A stretch of DNA of 14,541 nt from JAZNGX01 sp045576675 (lineage in GTDB: Bacteria; Bacillota; Clostridia; Monoglobales; Firm-18): NCBI GenBank assembly GCA_045576675.1, contig JAZNGX010000086.1:1-14541 (forward strand), given 5' to 3'. Below, in pieces: positions 1-7,066 of this stretch. Within the stretch, counting starts at the first letter, position 1, and each line of letters begins with the position of its first letter. A program made the translations under genes and the position numbers. The notes below the pieces were generated by a model. It ran no database searches, had not been told where the DNA came from, and saw nothing but the letters and a program-made list of their open reading frames with translations.

Positions 1-281
1 AAGAGAGTAATCCGAACCCGCCCAAAACAGCGTAATTTCGGTATCTTTCGGTTTGTCATCTTTGCAAGGCGTTAGCCTTGCTGCATCTTCCGCACCAAAA
101 TCTACTCAAAATTCCATCTGTTTTGGGTCAAAGAATTTTTACAGTGAGGATTTTTGGTTGCGCAAGGCAAAAACGCAGGTAATCCTTGACGGATTACCGA
201 GTATTTCGTGTGCCCGGAACGGGTATAACACAGCGAAAGCGAAAATCCGCCTGTAAAAATCGAGGTTCGGATTACTCTCTT
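1..281. repeat. MITE-like or structured inverted-repeat element
   Basis: Bases 1-18 are the exact reverse complement of 264-281, an 18-bp terminal inverted repeat that may extend left of the window. Nested inside are further stems: 21-30 with 118-127 (10 bp perfect), 64-70 with 75-81 (7 bp, 4-nt loop), 135-144 with 251-260 (10 bp) continuing as 148-154 with 242-248, 178-185 with 191-198 (8 bp, 5-nt loop) and 213-216 with 220-223. All are mutually compatible and form a closed multi-branch fold. No credible gene lies inside; a 67-codon frame at 53-256 lacks family resemblance and a good ribosome binding site. A non-autonomous mobile element or a structured RNA are both possible. Target-site duplication cannot be checked because the left flank is missing. 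Confidence 0.7.
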
Positions 282-308
282 TCGGCTAAGTTTTCATAAA
301 ATTATCTA

Positions 309-337
309 TTGATTATAATTAAAACTTATGTTATAAT
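309..337 (+). promoter_or_regulatory. sigma-A promoter of structured leader RNA
   Basis: TTGATT at 309-314 and a perfect TATAAT at 332-337 are separated by exactly 17 bp. The predicted start is near 343-345, precisely where the folded RNA at 343-481 begins, so the promoter and the structure support each other. Confidence 0.75.
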
Positions 338-342
338 AAATA

Positions 343-550
343 TGCTACAACTTTAAATTATTATGAAACACACTAAAATGAATATTTATATCACATGAGA
401 GGTACGCTAATGTAAAAAGCGTACACTCTTGTTTCGTCATTCTCTTATGTGATATAAGTGTGTATGATTTAAAGTGTAGCAACTTGAAACAGAGTCACTG
501 CGTTTTTTGTGCGTAGTTACTCTTGTTGAAGGGTGCTACGCATTTTTTAT
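343..550 (+). ncRNA. Unidentified structured RNA / attenuator leader
   Basis: A long hairpin runs from 343 to 481. Its stems are 343-358 with 467-481 (one bulged A), 368-374 with 457-463 (7 bp), 387-401 with 442-456 (15 pairs, one G-U) and 402-407 with 419-424 (6 bp, 11-nt loop). The GAGAG at 397-401 could instead pair with CTCT at 426-429, so two folds compete near the tip. It is followed by 491-502 pairing with 512-523 (11 of 12 pairs, one of them G-U), which excludes the terminator stem 510-516/536-542. The layout is promoter, folded domain, possible antiterminator, terminator, then ribosome binding site and ORF. I do not recognise the RNA class; it could be a cis-acting switch or a free small RNA ending near 550. 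Confidence 0.6.
510..550 (+). terminator. Intrinsic terminator of leader RNA
   Basis: Bases 510-516 pair with 536-542 (7 bp perfect, 19-nt loop), followed by six T at 543-548. The 5' arm overlaps the alternative hairpin 491-523, so the two are mutually exclusive, as in attenuators. The AAAGGAG of the next ORF starts within a few bases of the T-run. Confidence 0.6.
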
Positions 551-567
551 TTTAAAGGAGAATTGTT

Positions 568-864
568 ATGCCTGATTACGAAGAAATGTATTATACATTA
601 TTAACAGCTGTGCTGAATACAGTAGATATCCTTAATAAAGCAGTGGGCAAAAAGAAGACAAGTGTAAAAACCAGCACAAGCCTGCAAAGAACAAAAAACG
701 GGGATGCATTAAGCAAACCCCATTTTTTATTATATCAATATAAGTTTTTTATTTGTCCTTTTCACGAAGCTCAACACGACGGATTTTTCCGCTTATTGTT
801 TTTGGCAATTCGTCAACAAATTCAACTATTCTCGGATATTTATAAGGTGCAGTATTGGTTTTAA
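568..864 (+). CDS. Small hypothetical protein, 3' end doubtful
   Basis: The ATG at 568 has a good AAAGGAG seven bases upstream and sits directly after the structured leader. The first 25 or so residues (MPDYEEMYYTLLTAVLNTVDIL) resemble short helical proteins that I recall from clostridial accessory regions. After about residue 27 the sequence becomes lysine- and threonine-rich and loses that character. The frame then passes through the bidirectional terminator at 693-728 and runs antisense over the last 116 bases of the acyl-CoA synthetase gene before stopping at 864. This suggests a gene whose 3' part was lost or frame-shifted. The N-terminal start is better supported than the stop. Function unknown. 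Confidence 0.35.
   Translation: MPDYEEMYYTLLTAVLNTVDILNKAVGKKKTSVKTSTSLQRTKNGDALSKPHFLLYQYKFFICPFHEAQHDGFFRLLFLAIRQQIQLFSDIYKVQYWF
693..728. terminator. Bidirectional terminator
   Basis: GGGG-A-TGC at 700-707 pairs with GCA-AA-CCCC at 713-721, flanked by six A at 693-698 and six T at 723-728. It therefore works in both directions: for the minus-strand acyl-CoA synthetase that stops at 749 and for plus-strand transcription from the left. Confidence 0.7.
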
Positions 865-3037
865 CATAGGTCTGCACTTCTTTTTTAAGCTCATCAGACG
901 GCTTTGTTCCCTTTGTAAGAACGATTGTTGCCTTAACAACCTGACCTCTGATTTCATCAGGTGCAGCAGTTACTGCACATTCAAGAACATAAGGAAGCTC
1001 CATAATAACGCTTTCGATTTCAAATGGTCCGATACGGTAGCCTGATGACTTGATAACGTCATCAACACGACCCACGTACCAGAAGTATCCGTCCTCATCA
1101 CGCCAAGCAGTATCACCTGTGTGATACACGCCGTCAGACCAGGCTTCTTTTGTTTTTTCCTCATCACGATAGTAACCGCAGAAGATTCCACACGGAACCT
1201 TTTTATCAGTTCTTACAACGATTTCACCGGTTTCACCGTTTTTAACGCTGTTACCTTCATAATCAACGATATCAACATCATAAAGCGGACTCGGCTTACC
1301 CATCGAACCGGGCTTTGGATTTGTGCCGACAAGGTTAGCAACAGTAAGAGTTGTTTCTGTCTGACCAAAGCCTTCCATAAGCTTCAAGCCTGTAGCTTTA
1401 AACCACTGCTGATATACCTCGGGATTTAACGCCTCACCTGCAACAGTTGAATACTGGATTGAAGACAAATCGTATTTTGACAAATCCTCTTTGATAAAGA
1501 ATCTGTACATTGTAGGCGGTGCACAGAAGGTTGTGATGCCATACTTTGCAAACATCGGCAAGATATCATCAGCCATAAATTTGTCGAAGTCATATGTGAA
1601 CACGCCTGCCTCACACACCCACTGACCGTAAAGCTTACCCCACAACGCTTTACCCCAGCCTGTATCAGAAATTGTGAAATGCAAGCCATCAGGATTAACA
1701 TTATGCCAGTATTTTGCAGTTATAAAATGTCCTAAAGGATATTTAAAGTTGTGTGTTGCGATTTTCGGGTAGCCTGTTGTTCCTGAAGTGAAGAACATAA
1801 GCATTTCGTCATTACCGCCTGCCCATTCGTCACCTGTAGGACGCGGGAACACATCACTGCACTGTGCCATTTCAGTGTCAAAATCGTGCCAGCCTTCACG
1901 AGTGCCGCCAACAAGCATTCTGATTTCAACTGATTTGCTTTCAGGCATTGCAAGGTCAACCTGATGTGCAACATCGCCATCTGCAGTACATACGATAGCT
2001 TTTACGCTTGCAGCGTTAAAGCGATATTCAAAGTCGTGCTTAACAAGCAGATTTGTTGCAGGAATTACAACTGCACCGATTTTGTGCAACGCATTAATTG
2101 CAAACCAGAACTGATAATGACGCTTTAACACAAGCATTACCTTATCGCCCTTTTTGATACCAAGTGACTTAAAGTAATTAGCAGTCATTGCAGAATATTT
2201 CTTCATATCCGCAAAAGTAAAGCGGCGTTCAACGTGGTCACGTGAAACGTGAAGCATCGCAAGCTTATCAGGATGTGTTTCTGCAACACGGTCAACTATA
2301 TCAAATGCAAAGTTGAATTTATCCTCATCCTTAAAGTCAATTTTTGTAAGAGTTCCGTTTTCGTCAACCTCAGTTGTAACAAAGTTTTCGTAAACATACT
2401 GTGTTGTCTGCTGCTCTGCATTAACCTCAGGCAATGCCTCAACACTGTCTTCAGTGTATTCAAAGCCATGACCTCTGTGAAGCACCATTGCGTGAAACTC
2501 ACAGGGTGCTCCGCCTGTTGCAATCATTCCGTGAGGAGTTGAGCTGTCATAGTAAATAGTATCGCCCTCATTTAACACCTCGATATGATTACCGATTTGC
2601 ACTTTAAGAGAACCTTTTAAAACAATATCAAATTCCTGACCGCTGTGTGAGCTTAGCTTTATTGGCTTATTCTGCTCATCCTCATCATATGGTGCAGTAA
2701 CCAGAAACGGCTCTGCAATTTTATTTTTAAACAAGGGTGCTAAGTTATTATAAACAAAGCCTTTTCTTCTTTTGATTGGCATACCCTCGCCTTTTCTTGT
2801 TACACAGAAGGTTGAAAGCGTAGGGCTTTTACCCTCAACAATGTCTGCAACCTCAACATTAAATACCAAGGCACATTTGTAAATAAAAGTAAAACTGAAA
2901 TCCGCCTTGCCGGCTTCAAGGTTTTTATATTCATCTAAGGTTGTGTTGGTTTTGTGTGCCATTTCCTCTTCAGAAATACCAAAAATTTCTCTTAAATCCT
3001 TGATTCTTCCTGCGATTTCTTTCAATTTGTTTTCCAT
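749..3037 (-). CDS. XRE-cupin-acyl-CoA synthetase fusion
   Basis: 762 residues in three parts. Residues about 5-65 form an XRE-type helix-turn-helix. Residues about 105-190 form a cupin with HSGQEFD at 131-137 and STPHG at 166-170. Residues about 235-762 form a complete AMP-forming synthetase of the medium-chain (MACS) type: TSGTTGYPK at 417-425, GFGQTET at 556-562, TGD at 640-642, GRVDD at 656-660, and the C-terminal GKIRR with catalytic Lys751. The predicted reaction is carboxylate + ATP + CoA to acyl-CoA + AMP + PPi in the cytoplasm; the substrate is not readable, but short or branched acids are known for MACS enzymes. The ATG at 3037 has AAGGAGGG about eight bases upstream. It is monocistronic behind a T-box leader and its own promoter. 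The regulator-like N-terminus fused to an enzyme is unusual; it may sense the acid or act as a DNA-binding autoregulator. Confidence 0.9.
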   Translation of the reverse strand: MENKLKEIAGRIKDLREIFGISEEEMAHKTNTTLDEYKNLEAGKADFSFTFIYKCALVFNVEVADIVEGKSPTLSTFCVTRKGEGMPIKRRKGFVYNNLAPLFKNKIAEPFLVTAPYDEDEQNKPIKLSSHSGQEFDIVLKGSLKVQIGNHIEVLNEGDTIYYDSSTPHGMIATGGAPCEFHAMVLHRGHGFEYTEDSVEALPEVNAEQQTTQYVYENFVTTEVDENGTLTKIDFKDEDKFNFAFDIVDRVAETHPDKLAMLHVSRDHVERRFTFADMKKYSAMTANYFKSLGIKKGDKVMLVLKRHYQFWFAINALHKIGAVVIPATNLLVKHDFEYRFNAASVKAIVCTADGDVAHQVDLAMPESKSVEIRMLVGGTREGWHDFDTEMAQCSDVFPRPTGDEWAGGNDEMLMFFTSGTTGYPKIATHNFKYPLGHFITAKYWHNVNPDGLHFTISDTGWGKALWGKLYGQWVCEAGVFTYDFDKFMADDILPMFAKYGITTFCAPPTMYRFFIKEDLSKYDLSSIQYSTVAGEALNPEVYQQWFKATGLKLMEGFGQTETTLTVANLVGTNPKPGSMGKPSPLYDVDIVDYEGNSVKNGETGEIVVRTDKKVPCGIFCGYYRDEEKTKEAWSDGVYHTGDTAWRDEDGYFWYVGRVDDVIKSSGYRIGPFEIESVIMELPYVLECAVTAAPDEIRGQVVKATIVLTKGTKPSDELKKEVQTYVKTNTAPYKYPRIVEFVDELPKTISGKIRRVELREKDK

Positions 3038-3064
3038 TTTGTTTTCCCTCCTTAAAATTCTGCC

Positions 3065-3353
3065 TTGAAAACGAAAAAACTCGTCTCAAAGCCTATACTT
3101 TGAGACGAGTAATAATATACCCGCGGTACCACTCAAATTGCGTTTAATAAAACGCCACTCACAGGCTCCAACAAGCCCTTTGCCTTAACGCAGCATCACG
3201 AAAAGCGTCTACTCAGCATATTGCCTTTCGGGCTTCCGACTCGGAAGTGATAGGTATTTGAGCATCACCGTCATTGGCTCGCAGCAACCGCCAACTCTCT
3301 CAAGACTCCTATGCTCAACCGTCTTCGTCACAGTCTTTAAAAATTTTTAATTT
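3065..3353 (-). promoter_or_regulatory. T-box riboswitch leader
   Basis: Read on the minus strand, the leader has the T-box signature: a Stem I with the GACGAAGAC-type motif and an AGAGAG plus GGTTGCTGCGA distal region (3314-3266), a stem with GCGTTT/AAACGC before the T-box, then TGGTACCGCGG at 3131-3121. It ends in a terminator of 13 perfect pairs (3110-3098 with 3091-3079) followed by a T-run. GAGT before the T-box can pair with ACTC of the terminator arm, giving the antiterminator. The TGGT bulge pairs with ACCA, implying a tRNA with discriminator base A. The specifier is not resolved: CTC (Leu), ATA (Ile) and AAT (Asn) lie near the loop. Asn tRNA normally has G at the discriminator, so it fits worst. 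Confidence 0.93.
3074..3110 (-). terminator. T-box conditional terminator
   Basis: Thirteen perfect pairs (3098-3110 with 3079-3091), a 6-nt loop, then a run of six T on the minus strand. It is the regulated terminator of the leader upstream of the acyl-CoA synthetase. Confidence 0.9.
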
Positions 3354-3359
3354 TGTTAA

Positions 3360-3388
3360 ATTATAAATCATTTAAAATGAGTTGTCAA
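3360..3388 (-). promoter_or_regulatory. Consensus sigma-A promoter for T-box/acyl-CoA synthetase
   Basis: On the minus strand TTGACA (3388-3383) and TATAAT (3365-3360) are both perfect and separated by 17 bp, with a start expected near 3353. It lies just beyond the stop of the preceding P-loop kinase-like gene, so the synthetase is an independent unit. Confidence 0.85.
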
Positions 3389-3396
3389 TACATTTT

Positions 3397-4095
3397 TTAA
3401 AATTTTTTATAAATTTTTTCAAATGCAACCTTTGCGGCAGACAAATCCATATTACATCTTATTTCATAAAAGCTTGATTTGTTAATAACTTCATTTAACA
3501 AATCAATTGTTTTTGAAACACTGTCACCACTTTCGGGGCGATAGACCTGCGTAAACAGATTTATAAACACACTGCCCTTTGCAAGCTCAACGCACTCATT
3601 TTGCTGGGCACGCTTTAAAAAGCATATGTTATCAAGACGGGTTTTCATATTGCGATGAATGTTTTCCTTGCCCGCCCACGGTGTTCCGTAAGCATAAACA
3701 ACGCCGTCAATTATACGAACAAGCGGCTTATCACCGTTAACCACCGTCATTTTATCACCAAGCAGTTTATGCCACAGGCTCATATGAGTGGTTTTGCCTG
3801 TTCCGCTTTTTGCAAGAAACGCAGTTCCGATTCCGTCAACATCAACGATAACGCCATGCATTAAAAAGCCATTATATGATATGATTTTTTCGGCAATTTT
3901 TCTGTACAGTGCAAGGCTTTCCAGATAGCCTGCATCAAAGCCTGTGCCGTCATCCTCGTGCATTATTTCAGCATCGGTGACCGCCACTGAAAACTCAGCA
4001 TCATCAGTTGTAATATAATCCCGGCACATATTTTCAATGTGCGGATATTTGTTGTCAATACCTATATTAATATCGGCAATACAAATGTTAAACAT
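3397..4095 (-). CDS. HPr-kinase-like P-loop protein
   Basis: 232 residues with a Walker A motif AKSGTGKTTH at 95-104, NGDKPLVR at 120-127 and PWAGKENIH at 139-147. This pattern is typical of small proteins related to the C-terminal domain of HPr kinase/phosphorylase and to the kinases found in some lasso-peptide clusters. It likely binds ATP and phosphorylates a protein, peptide or small molecule; the target is unknown. The start was set at the ATG at 4095, one base after the upstream gene's TGA and with GAGGA eight bases before it, rather than the in-frame ATG at 4122 that overlaps the neighbour. It is the last gene of a three-gene unit. No PqqD-like or precursor-peptide partner is visible nearby. 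Confidence 0.8.
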   Translation of the reverse strand: MFNICIADINIGIDNKYPHIENMCRDYITTDDAEFSVAVTDAEIMHEDDGTGFDAGYLESLALYRKIAEKIISYNGFLMHGVIVDVDGIGTAFLAKSGTGKTTHMSLWHKLLGDKMTVVNGDKPLVRIIDGVVYAYGTPWAGKENIHRNMKTRLDNICFLKRAQQNECVELAKGSVFINLFTQVYRPESGDSVSKTIDLLNEVINKSSFYEIRCNMDLSAAKVAFEKIYKKF

Positions 4096-4096
4096 A

Positions 4097-4576
4097 TCAA
4101 TATTCCTCTGTGTATTCGTCATCGTCCATATCGAAAAGCCAGTCCATTCCGATAGGTGCAGCAGCTATAAAGCCAAGCATAACTGTATGAAAAATCAAAA
4201 TCGAAAGCTTTGTTCCGATAAACGGCGAAATATAGCGGAAGCTTTTTGTAATCGCAAACAACCAGGTATAAGGAACACTGTCAAGCAAAAAGTACAAGGC
4301 AACGTTAACAATCATAAACATAACATATGCCAATATATTTGTAATATAATACTTCTTTCTGTCAATCAGGTCAAAAAAGCATCTGCGAGACATAGCAACA
4401 GTCACAATAACATAAGCAATGATACTTGTAATAAGCAGTGCAAGCATAACATTATTGGATGCAATTTTTGTTCTTTCAAACACTACCACTATACCTGCAA
4501 CAATTACAGATATGATAATATGTGTAATTAATATCTCAGCAAAACGTCTTGCCGATACCCTCAAAATCAAATCCAT
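4097..4576 (-). CDS. Four-helix membrane protein, unknown function
   Basis: 159 residues with hydrophobic segments at roughly 13-33, 42-62, 78-98 and 122-145, and a very acidic C-terminal tail (DMDDDEYTEEY), so it is probably an inner-membrane protein. I do not recognise a family. It begins 21 bases after the stalk-domain gene stops (GGAG about ten bases before the ATG) and ends one base before the P-loop gene starts, so it is almost certainly co-transcribed with both. The tight spacing suggests a joint role with the downstream kinase-like protein, but nothing in the sequence names it. Confidence 0.8.
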   Translation of the reverse strand: MDLILRVSARRFAEILITHIIISVIVAGIVVVFERTKIASNNVMLALLITSIIAYVIVTVAMSRRCFFDLIDRKKYYITNILAYVMFMIVNVALYFLLDSVPYTWLFAITKSFRYISPFIGTKLSILIFHTVMLGFIAAAPIGMDWLFDMDDDEYTEEY

Positions 4577-4597
4577 TTATAATACAACTCCGGTTAA

Positions 4598-5152
4598 TTA
4601 TTTTGTAATTACAACTGTGTTTGTTTCGCCAACCCAGTCAACCTTTGCATTCAAAGCCTCTGATACTGCTCTTACAGGAACAAGTGTTCTTGAATTGTAA
4701 AGATATGGAGCTGTGTCAAGCTCGATAGCTGTAACGCCTTCTTCAACTGTTTTTTGTACTGACATTTTAGCATTGCCAATCTGCAACACAATCATAGTAT
4801 CGCCTTTTGTAGCAAAGATAAGCTGGTCTTCTTCAAACCATGTTACAGTTGCACCCAAAGCTTCAAATATAGCTCTCATAGGAACCATTGTTCTGTCATT
4901 TACAAGCTGAGGATTAACATCAGTTTCAAGCTTTTCACCATCGATTGTGATTGTGATAATTTCTTCGTCACCAGCCTCAGGAACAGGTGCTTCTTCTGCA
5001 ACAGGCGCTTCTTCTGCAGTTTCTTCAATTACAATAGTTTCTGCAGAAACATTCAAAGTTGCTTCTTCTGCTACCGCAAGACCATCGTCTGCAAATACTG
5101 CCATAGATGTGCATACCATAACGCAAAGTAATAACGCAATAAATTTTTTCAT
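4598..5152 (-). CDS. Secreted stalk-domain (copper amine oxidase N-like) protein
   Basis: 184 residues. A signal peptide covers 1-21 (cleavage likely after VFA), then an acidic Ala/Glu/Pro linker at about 40-62 with the repeat EEAPVAEEAPVPEA. Residues 65-184 form a copper-amine-oxidase-N-like stalk domain with its two hallmark repeats, RTMVPMRAIFEALGA at 87-101 and RTLVPVRAVSEALNA at 155-169. Such domains are abundant in exported clostridial proteins and do not imply oxidase activity; no catalytic domain is attached. The ATG follows AAAGGAG. It is the first gene of the unit with the membrane protein and the P-loop kinase-like protein. Confidence 0.9.
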   Translation of the reverse strand: MKKFIALLLCVMVCTSMAVFADDGLAVAEEATLNVSAETIVIEETAEEAPVAEEAPVPEAGDEEIITITIDGEKLETDVNPQLVNDRTMVPMRAIFEALGATVTWFEEDQLIFATKGDTMIVLQIGNAKMSVQKTVEEGVTAIELDTAPYLYNSRTLVPVRAVSEALNAKVDWVGETNTVVITK

Positions 5153-5188
5153 TTCAAAAAACTCCTTTAATAATTAATAATATAATGC

Positions 5189-5197
5189 ATTATAACA
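5189..5197 (-). promoter_or_regulatory. Extended -10 promoter for stalk-domain operon
   Basis: On the minus strand TGT-TATAAT (5197-5189) gives an extended -10. No good -35 is present 17 bp upstream. The flank at 5200-5236 is very AT-rich and contains an imperfect inverted repeat of T and A runs that may also end hydE transcription. Confidence 0.5.
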
Positions 5198-5259
5198 TAC
5201 TTTTTTTGAATTTTAAATAGTTTTTCAAAAAAATTTTGTTACACTTATATTTCTGAAAA

Positions 5260-6300
5260 TCACATTGTTTTAATTGGGCTGTCTCCTCTTGAAAGCACAA
5301 CCTTATATCCTATTTTCTCCATATCTGCTTCAAGCAGCTTTCTGTTTTCATAAGCTTCAGAATCAGTGCAAAGCTTATCATTATACAAAAGATACTTGCT
5401 TCTTACGTCAACAGGTGACAGATTCGGCATAACAACATTCGCACCTGCCAGTATTCCTTTCTGACGTCCGTCCTTTTCCACAGTACCAAGTGCTGTTGTT
5501 GACGGGATGAGTGCTTTTGGGTTGGTAAGCCTTAAAAGTGCAAGAATAATAAGTGTTTTTTCTACACTGCCGTGAGGCTTATCAAAAAACGGCGTATCCT
5601 TATGCGGAATAAACGGCCCCACACCAATCATATGCGGTACGAAATCCTGAATAAACATAAGGTCAGCTATGATATTTTCATCAGTCTGAAAGGGTGAGCC
5701 AACCATAAAGCCCACACCGGTCTGAAATCCGATTTCACGTAAGTTTTTAAGACATTCCATACGTGTTTCAAGCGTCATATTTTCAGGGTGCAAAGCACTG
5801 TAATGACATGGCGTTGCGGTTTCGTGCCTTAAAAGAAAGCGGTTTGCACCTGCATCATAATACTTCTGATAGGTTTCACGTGATTTTTCTCCGACAGACA
5901 GAGTTATTGCACAGTCGGGATAGCTGTTTCGCATAGTGCTGATAATATCACACATTATTTCATCAGTATAATGCATATCCTCACCGCCCTGCAGAACAAA
6001 CGTGCGAAAGCCTGCCTCGTAACCGTTTTTGCAGCACTGCAAAATTTCGTCCTTTGTTAATCTGTAACGCTGGGCGTTGCGGTTACCACGTCGCAAGCCG
6101 CAATAATAACAGTCATTTTTGCAATAGCTTGTAAACTCGATAAGACCTCTTATATACACGCTGTTGCCAAAGGTTTCGCGTGATTTTTCACGTGCTTTTG
6201 AAAACAGGTATTCTGCATCGCTGATGCCTGTAAGTACCTTATAAAACTCATCGGCGGTTGCCTTTTCTTCATTAAAAATTTTATCAATCAGGTTTTTCAT
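5260..6300 (-). CDS. hydE: [FeFe] hydrogenase H-cluster radical SAM maturase HydE
   Basis: 346 residues, the normal length for HydE. It has the radical SAM cluster motif C60-x3-C64-x2-C67 (CKNDCYYCG), then family signatures such as RYRLTKDEIL, FVLQGGED, LRHETATP, GFMVGSPFQT and GVGPFIPHKDTPF. HydE acts with HydG and HydF to build the di-iron subcluster of [FeFe] hydrogenase. The start chosen is the ATG at 6300, ten bases after AAAGGAG; a TTG at 6306 is an alternative only five bases from it. It overlaps the end of tcdA by 17 bases and is co-transcribed with it. No hydF, hydG or hydrogenase gene is in the window. The related maturase-like protein PylB is less likely given the motifs. Confidence 0.92.
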   Translation of the reverse strand: MKNLIDKIFNEEKATADEFYKVLTGISDAEYLFSKAREKSRETFGNSVYIRGLIEFTSYCKNDCYYCGLRRGNRNAQRYRLTKDEILQCCKNGYEAGFRTFVLQGGEDMHYTDEIMCDIISTMRNSYPDCAITLSVGEKSRETYQKYYDAGANRFLLRHETATPCHYSALHPENMTLETRMECLKNLREIGFQTGVGFMVGSPFQTDENIIADLMFIQDFVPHMIGVGPFIPHKDTPFFDKPHGSVEKTLIILALLRLTNPKALIPSTTALGTVEKDGRQKGILAGANVVMPNLSPVDVRSKYLLYNDKLCTDSEAYENRKLLEADMEKIGYKVVLSRGDSPIKTM

Positions 6301-7006
6301 TTCCAATAAGCTCCTTTATTATCTCGCCCGCCATAATATAGCCTGCCACAGGCGGCACAAACGATATACTTGCAGGAACCTGCCTTTTACCCTCGGGCAA
6401 AGGCACATCAAACTTAGGCTGCAAAGGTATTTCCTTTGAATAAACCACCTTAAGCTTTTTTATTCCGCGAGCCTTAAGCTCACGCCGCATAACACGTGCA
6501 AGCGGGCATACAGTTGTTTTATATATATCACACACTTCAAAAGCAGAGGCATCAAGCTTGTTACCTGTTCCCATACTTGAAATCACAGGAACGTTAAGCC
6601 TTGCAGCATTTTCAATCAGCAAAAGCTTTGAGGTAACAGTATCAATAGCATCAACAATATAATCATACCGTGACAAATCAAACTCATCCTGCGTTTTGCT
6701 GTCATAAAACGCACACACAGCCTCAACAGCTGCATCGGGATTAATATCAGCAATACGCTGTGCCGCAACATCTACCTTGTTTTTGCCCACAGTTGAATGA
6801 AGTGCAATAAGCTGTCTGTTTATATTTGTAATACTTACCGTGTCACTGTCTACAAGACACAGTCTGCCCACTCCTGCCCTTGCAAGAGCCTCTGCCGCCG
6901 CAGAGCCTACCCCTCCTATTCCGAAAACTGCAACAGATGCGTTTTTAAGCTTGTCAAATGCTGTTTCACCAATAAGACGTACTGTACGTGAAAATTCTGT
7001 TTCCAT
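6284..7006 (-). CDS. tcdA: tRNA threonylcarbamoyladenosine dehydratase (TcdA/YgdL)
   Basis: 240 residues of the E1/ThiF fold. The nucleotide-binding glycine motif GIGGVG is at 29-34, VDSD at 52-55, NINRQ at 61-65, and CPLARVMRRELK begins near 167. The family cyclises t6A37 of ANN-decoding tRNAs to ct6A in an ATP-dependent reaction. The start at 7006 has GAGGT about eight bases upstream; a longer frame reaching 7066 would begin inside the promoter and is rejected. It has its own promoter and overlaps hydE, which suggests joint transcription rather than joint function. Other ThiF-like activators are possible, but the length and C-terminal pattern favour TcdA. Confidence 0.88.
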   Translation of the reverse strand: METEFSRTVRLIGETAFDKLKNASVAVFGIGGVGSAAAEALARAGVGRLCLVDSDTVSITNINRQLIALHSTVGKNKVDVAAQRIADINPDAAVEAVCAFYDSKTQDEFDLSRYDYIVDAIDTVTSKLLLIENAARLNVPVISSMGTGNKLDASAFEVCDIYKTTVCPLARVMRRELKARGIKKLKVVYSKEIPLQPKFDVPLPEGKRQVPASISFVPPVAGYIMAGEIIKELIGNEKPD

Positions 7007-7037
7007 ATAATTTACCTCATTTTTTAAATATAAGGTT

Positions 7038-7066
7038 ATTTTATAACAAGGTTCAGCTATTGTCAA
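7038..7066 (-). promoter_or_regulatory. Promoter of tcdA-hydE
   Basis: On the minus strand TTGACA (7066-7061) and TAAAAT (7043-7038) are 17 bp apart. The -35 overlaps the stop codon of the upstream small membrane gene. A GTTAT-aaa-ATAAC palindrome covers the -10 and could be an operator. Confidence 0.65.

Noticed and set aside
53..256. 67-codon plus-strand frame inside the left inverted-repeat element
   Set aside because: No good ribosome binding site, no family resemblance, and the sequence is explained by paired stems.
343..481. 6S RNA (ssrS) as identity of the long hairpin
   Set aside because: There is no large symmetrical central bubble of the 6S type, and an attenuator and ORF follow directly.
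3065..3353. Asn (AAT) as T-box specifier
   Set aside because: It fits one reading of the loop, but the TGGT bulge implies discriminator base A while tRNA-Asn normally has G; left unresolved.
4037..4531. 164-codon plus-strand frame opposite the membrane-protein gene
   Set aside because: Cys-, Asn- and His-rich translation typical of the reverse of a membrane-protein gene; no start signals.
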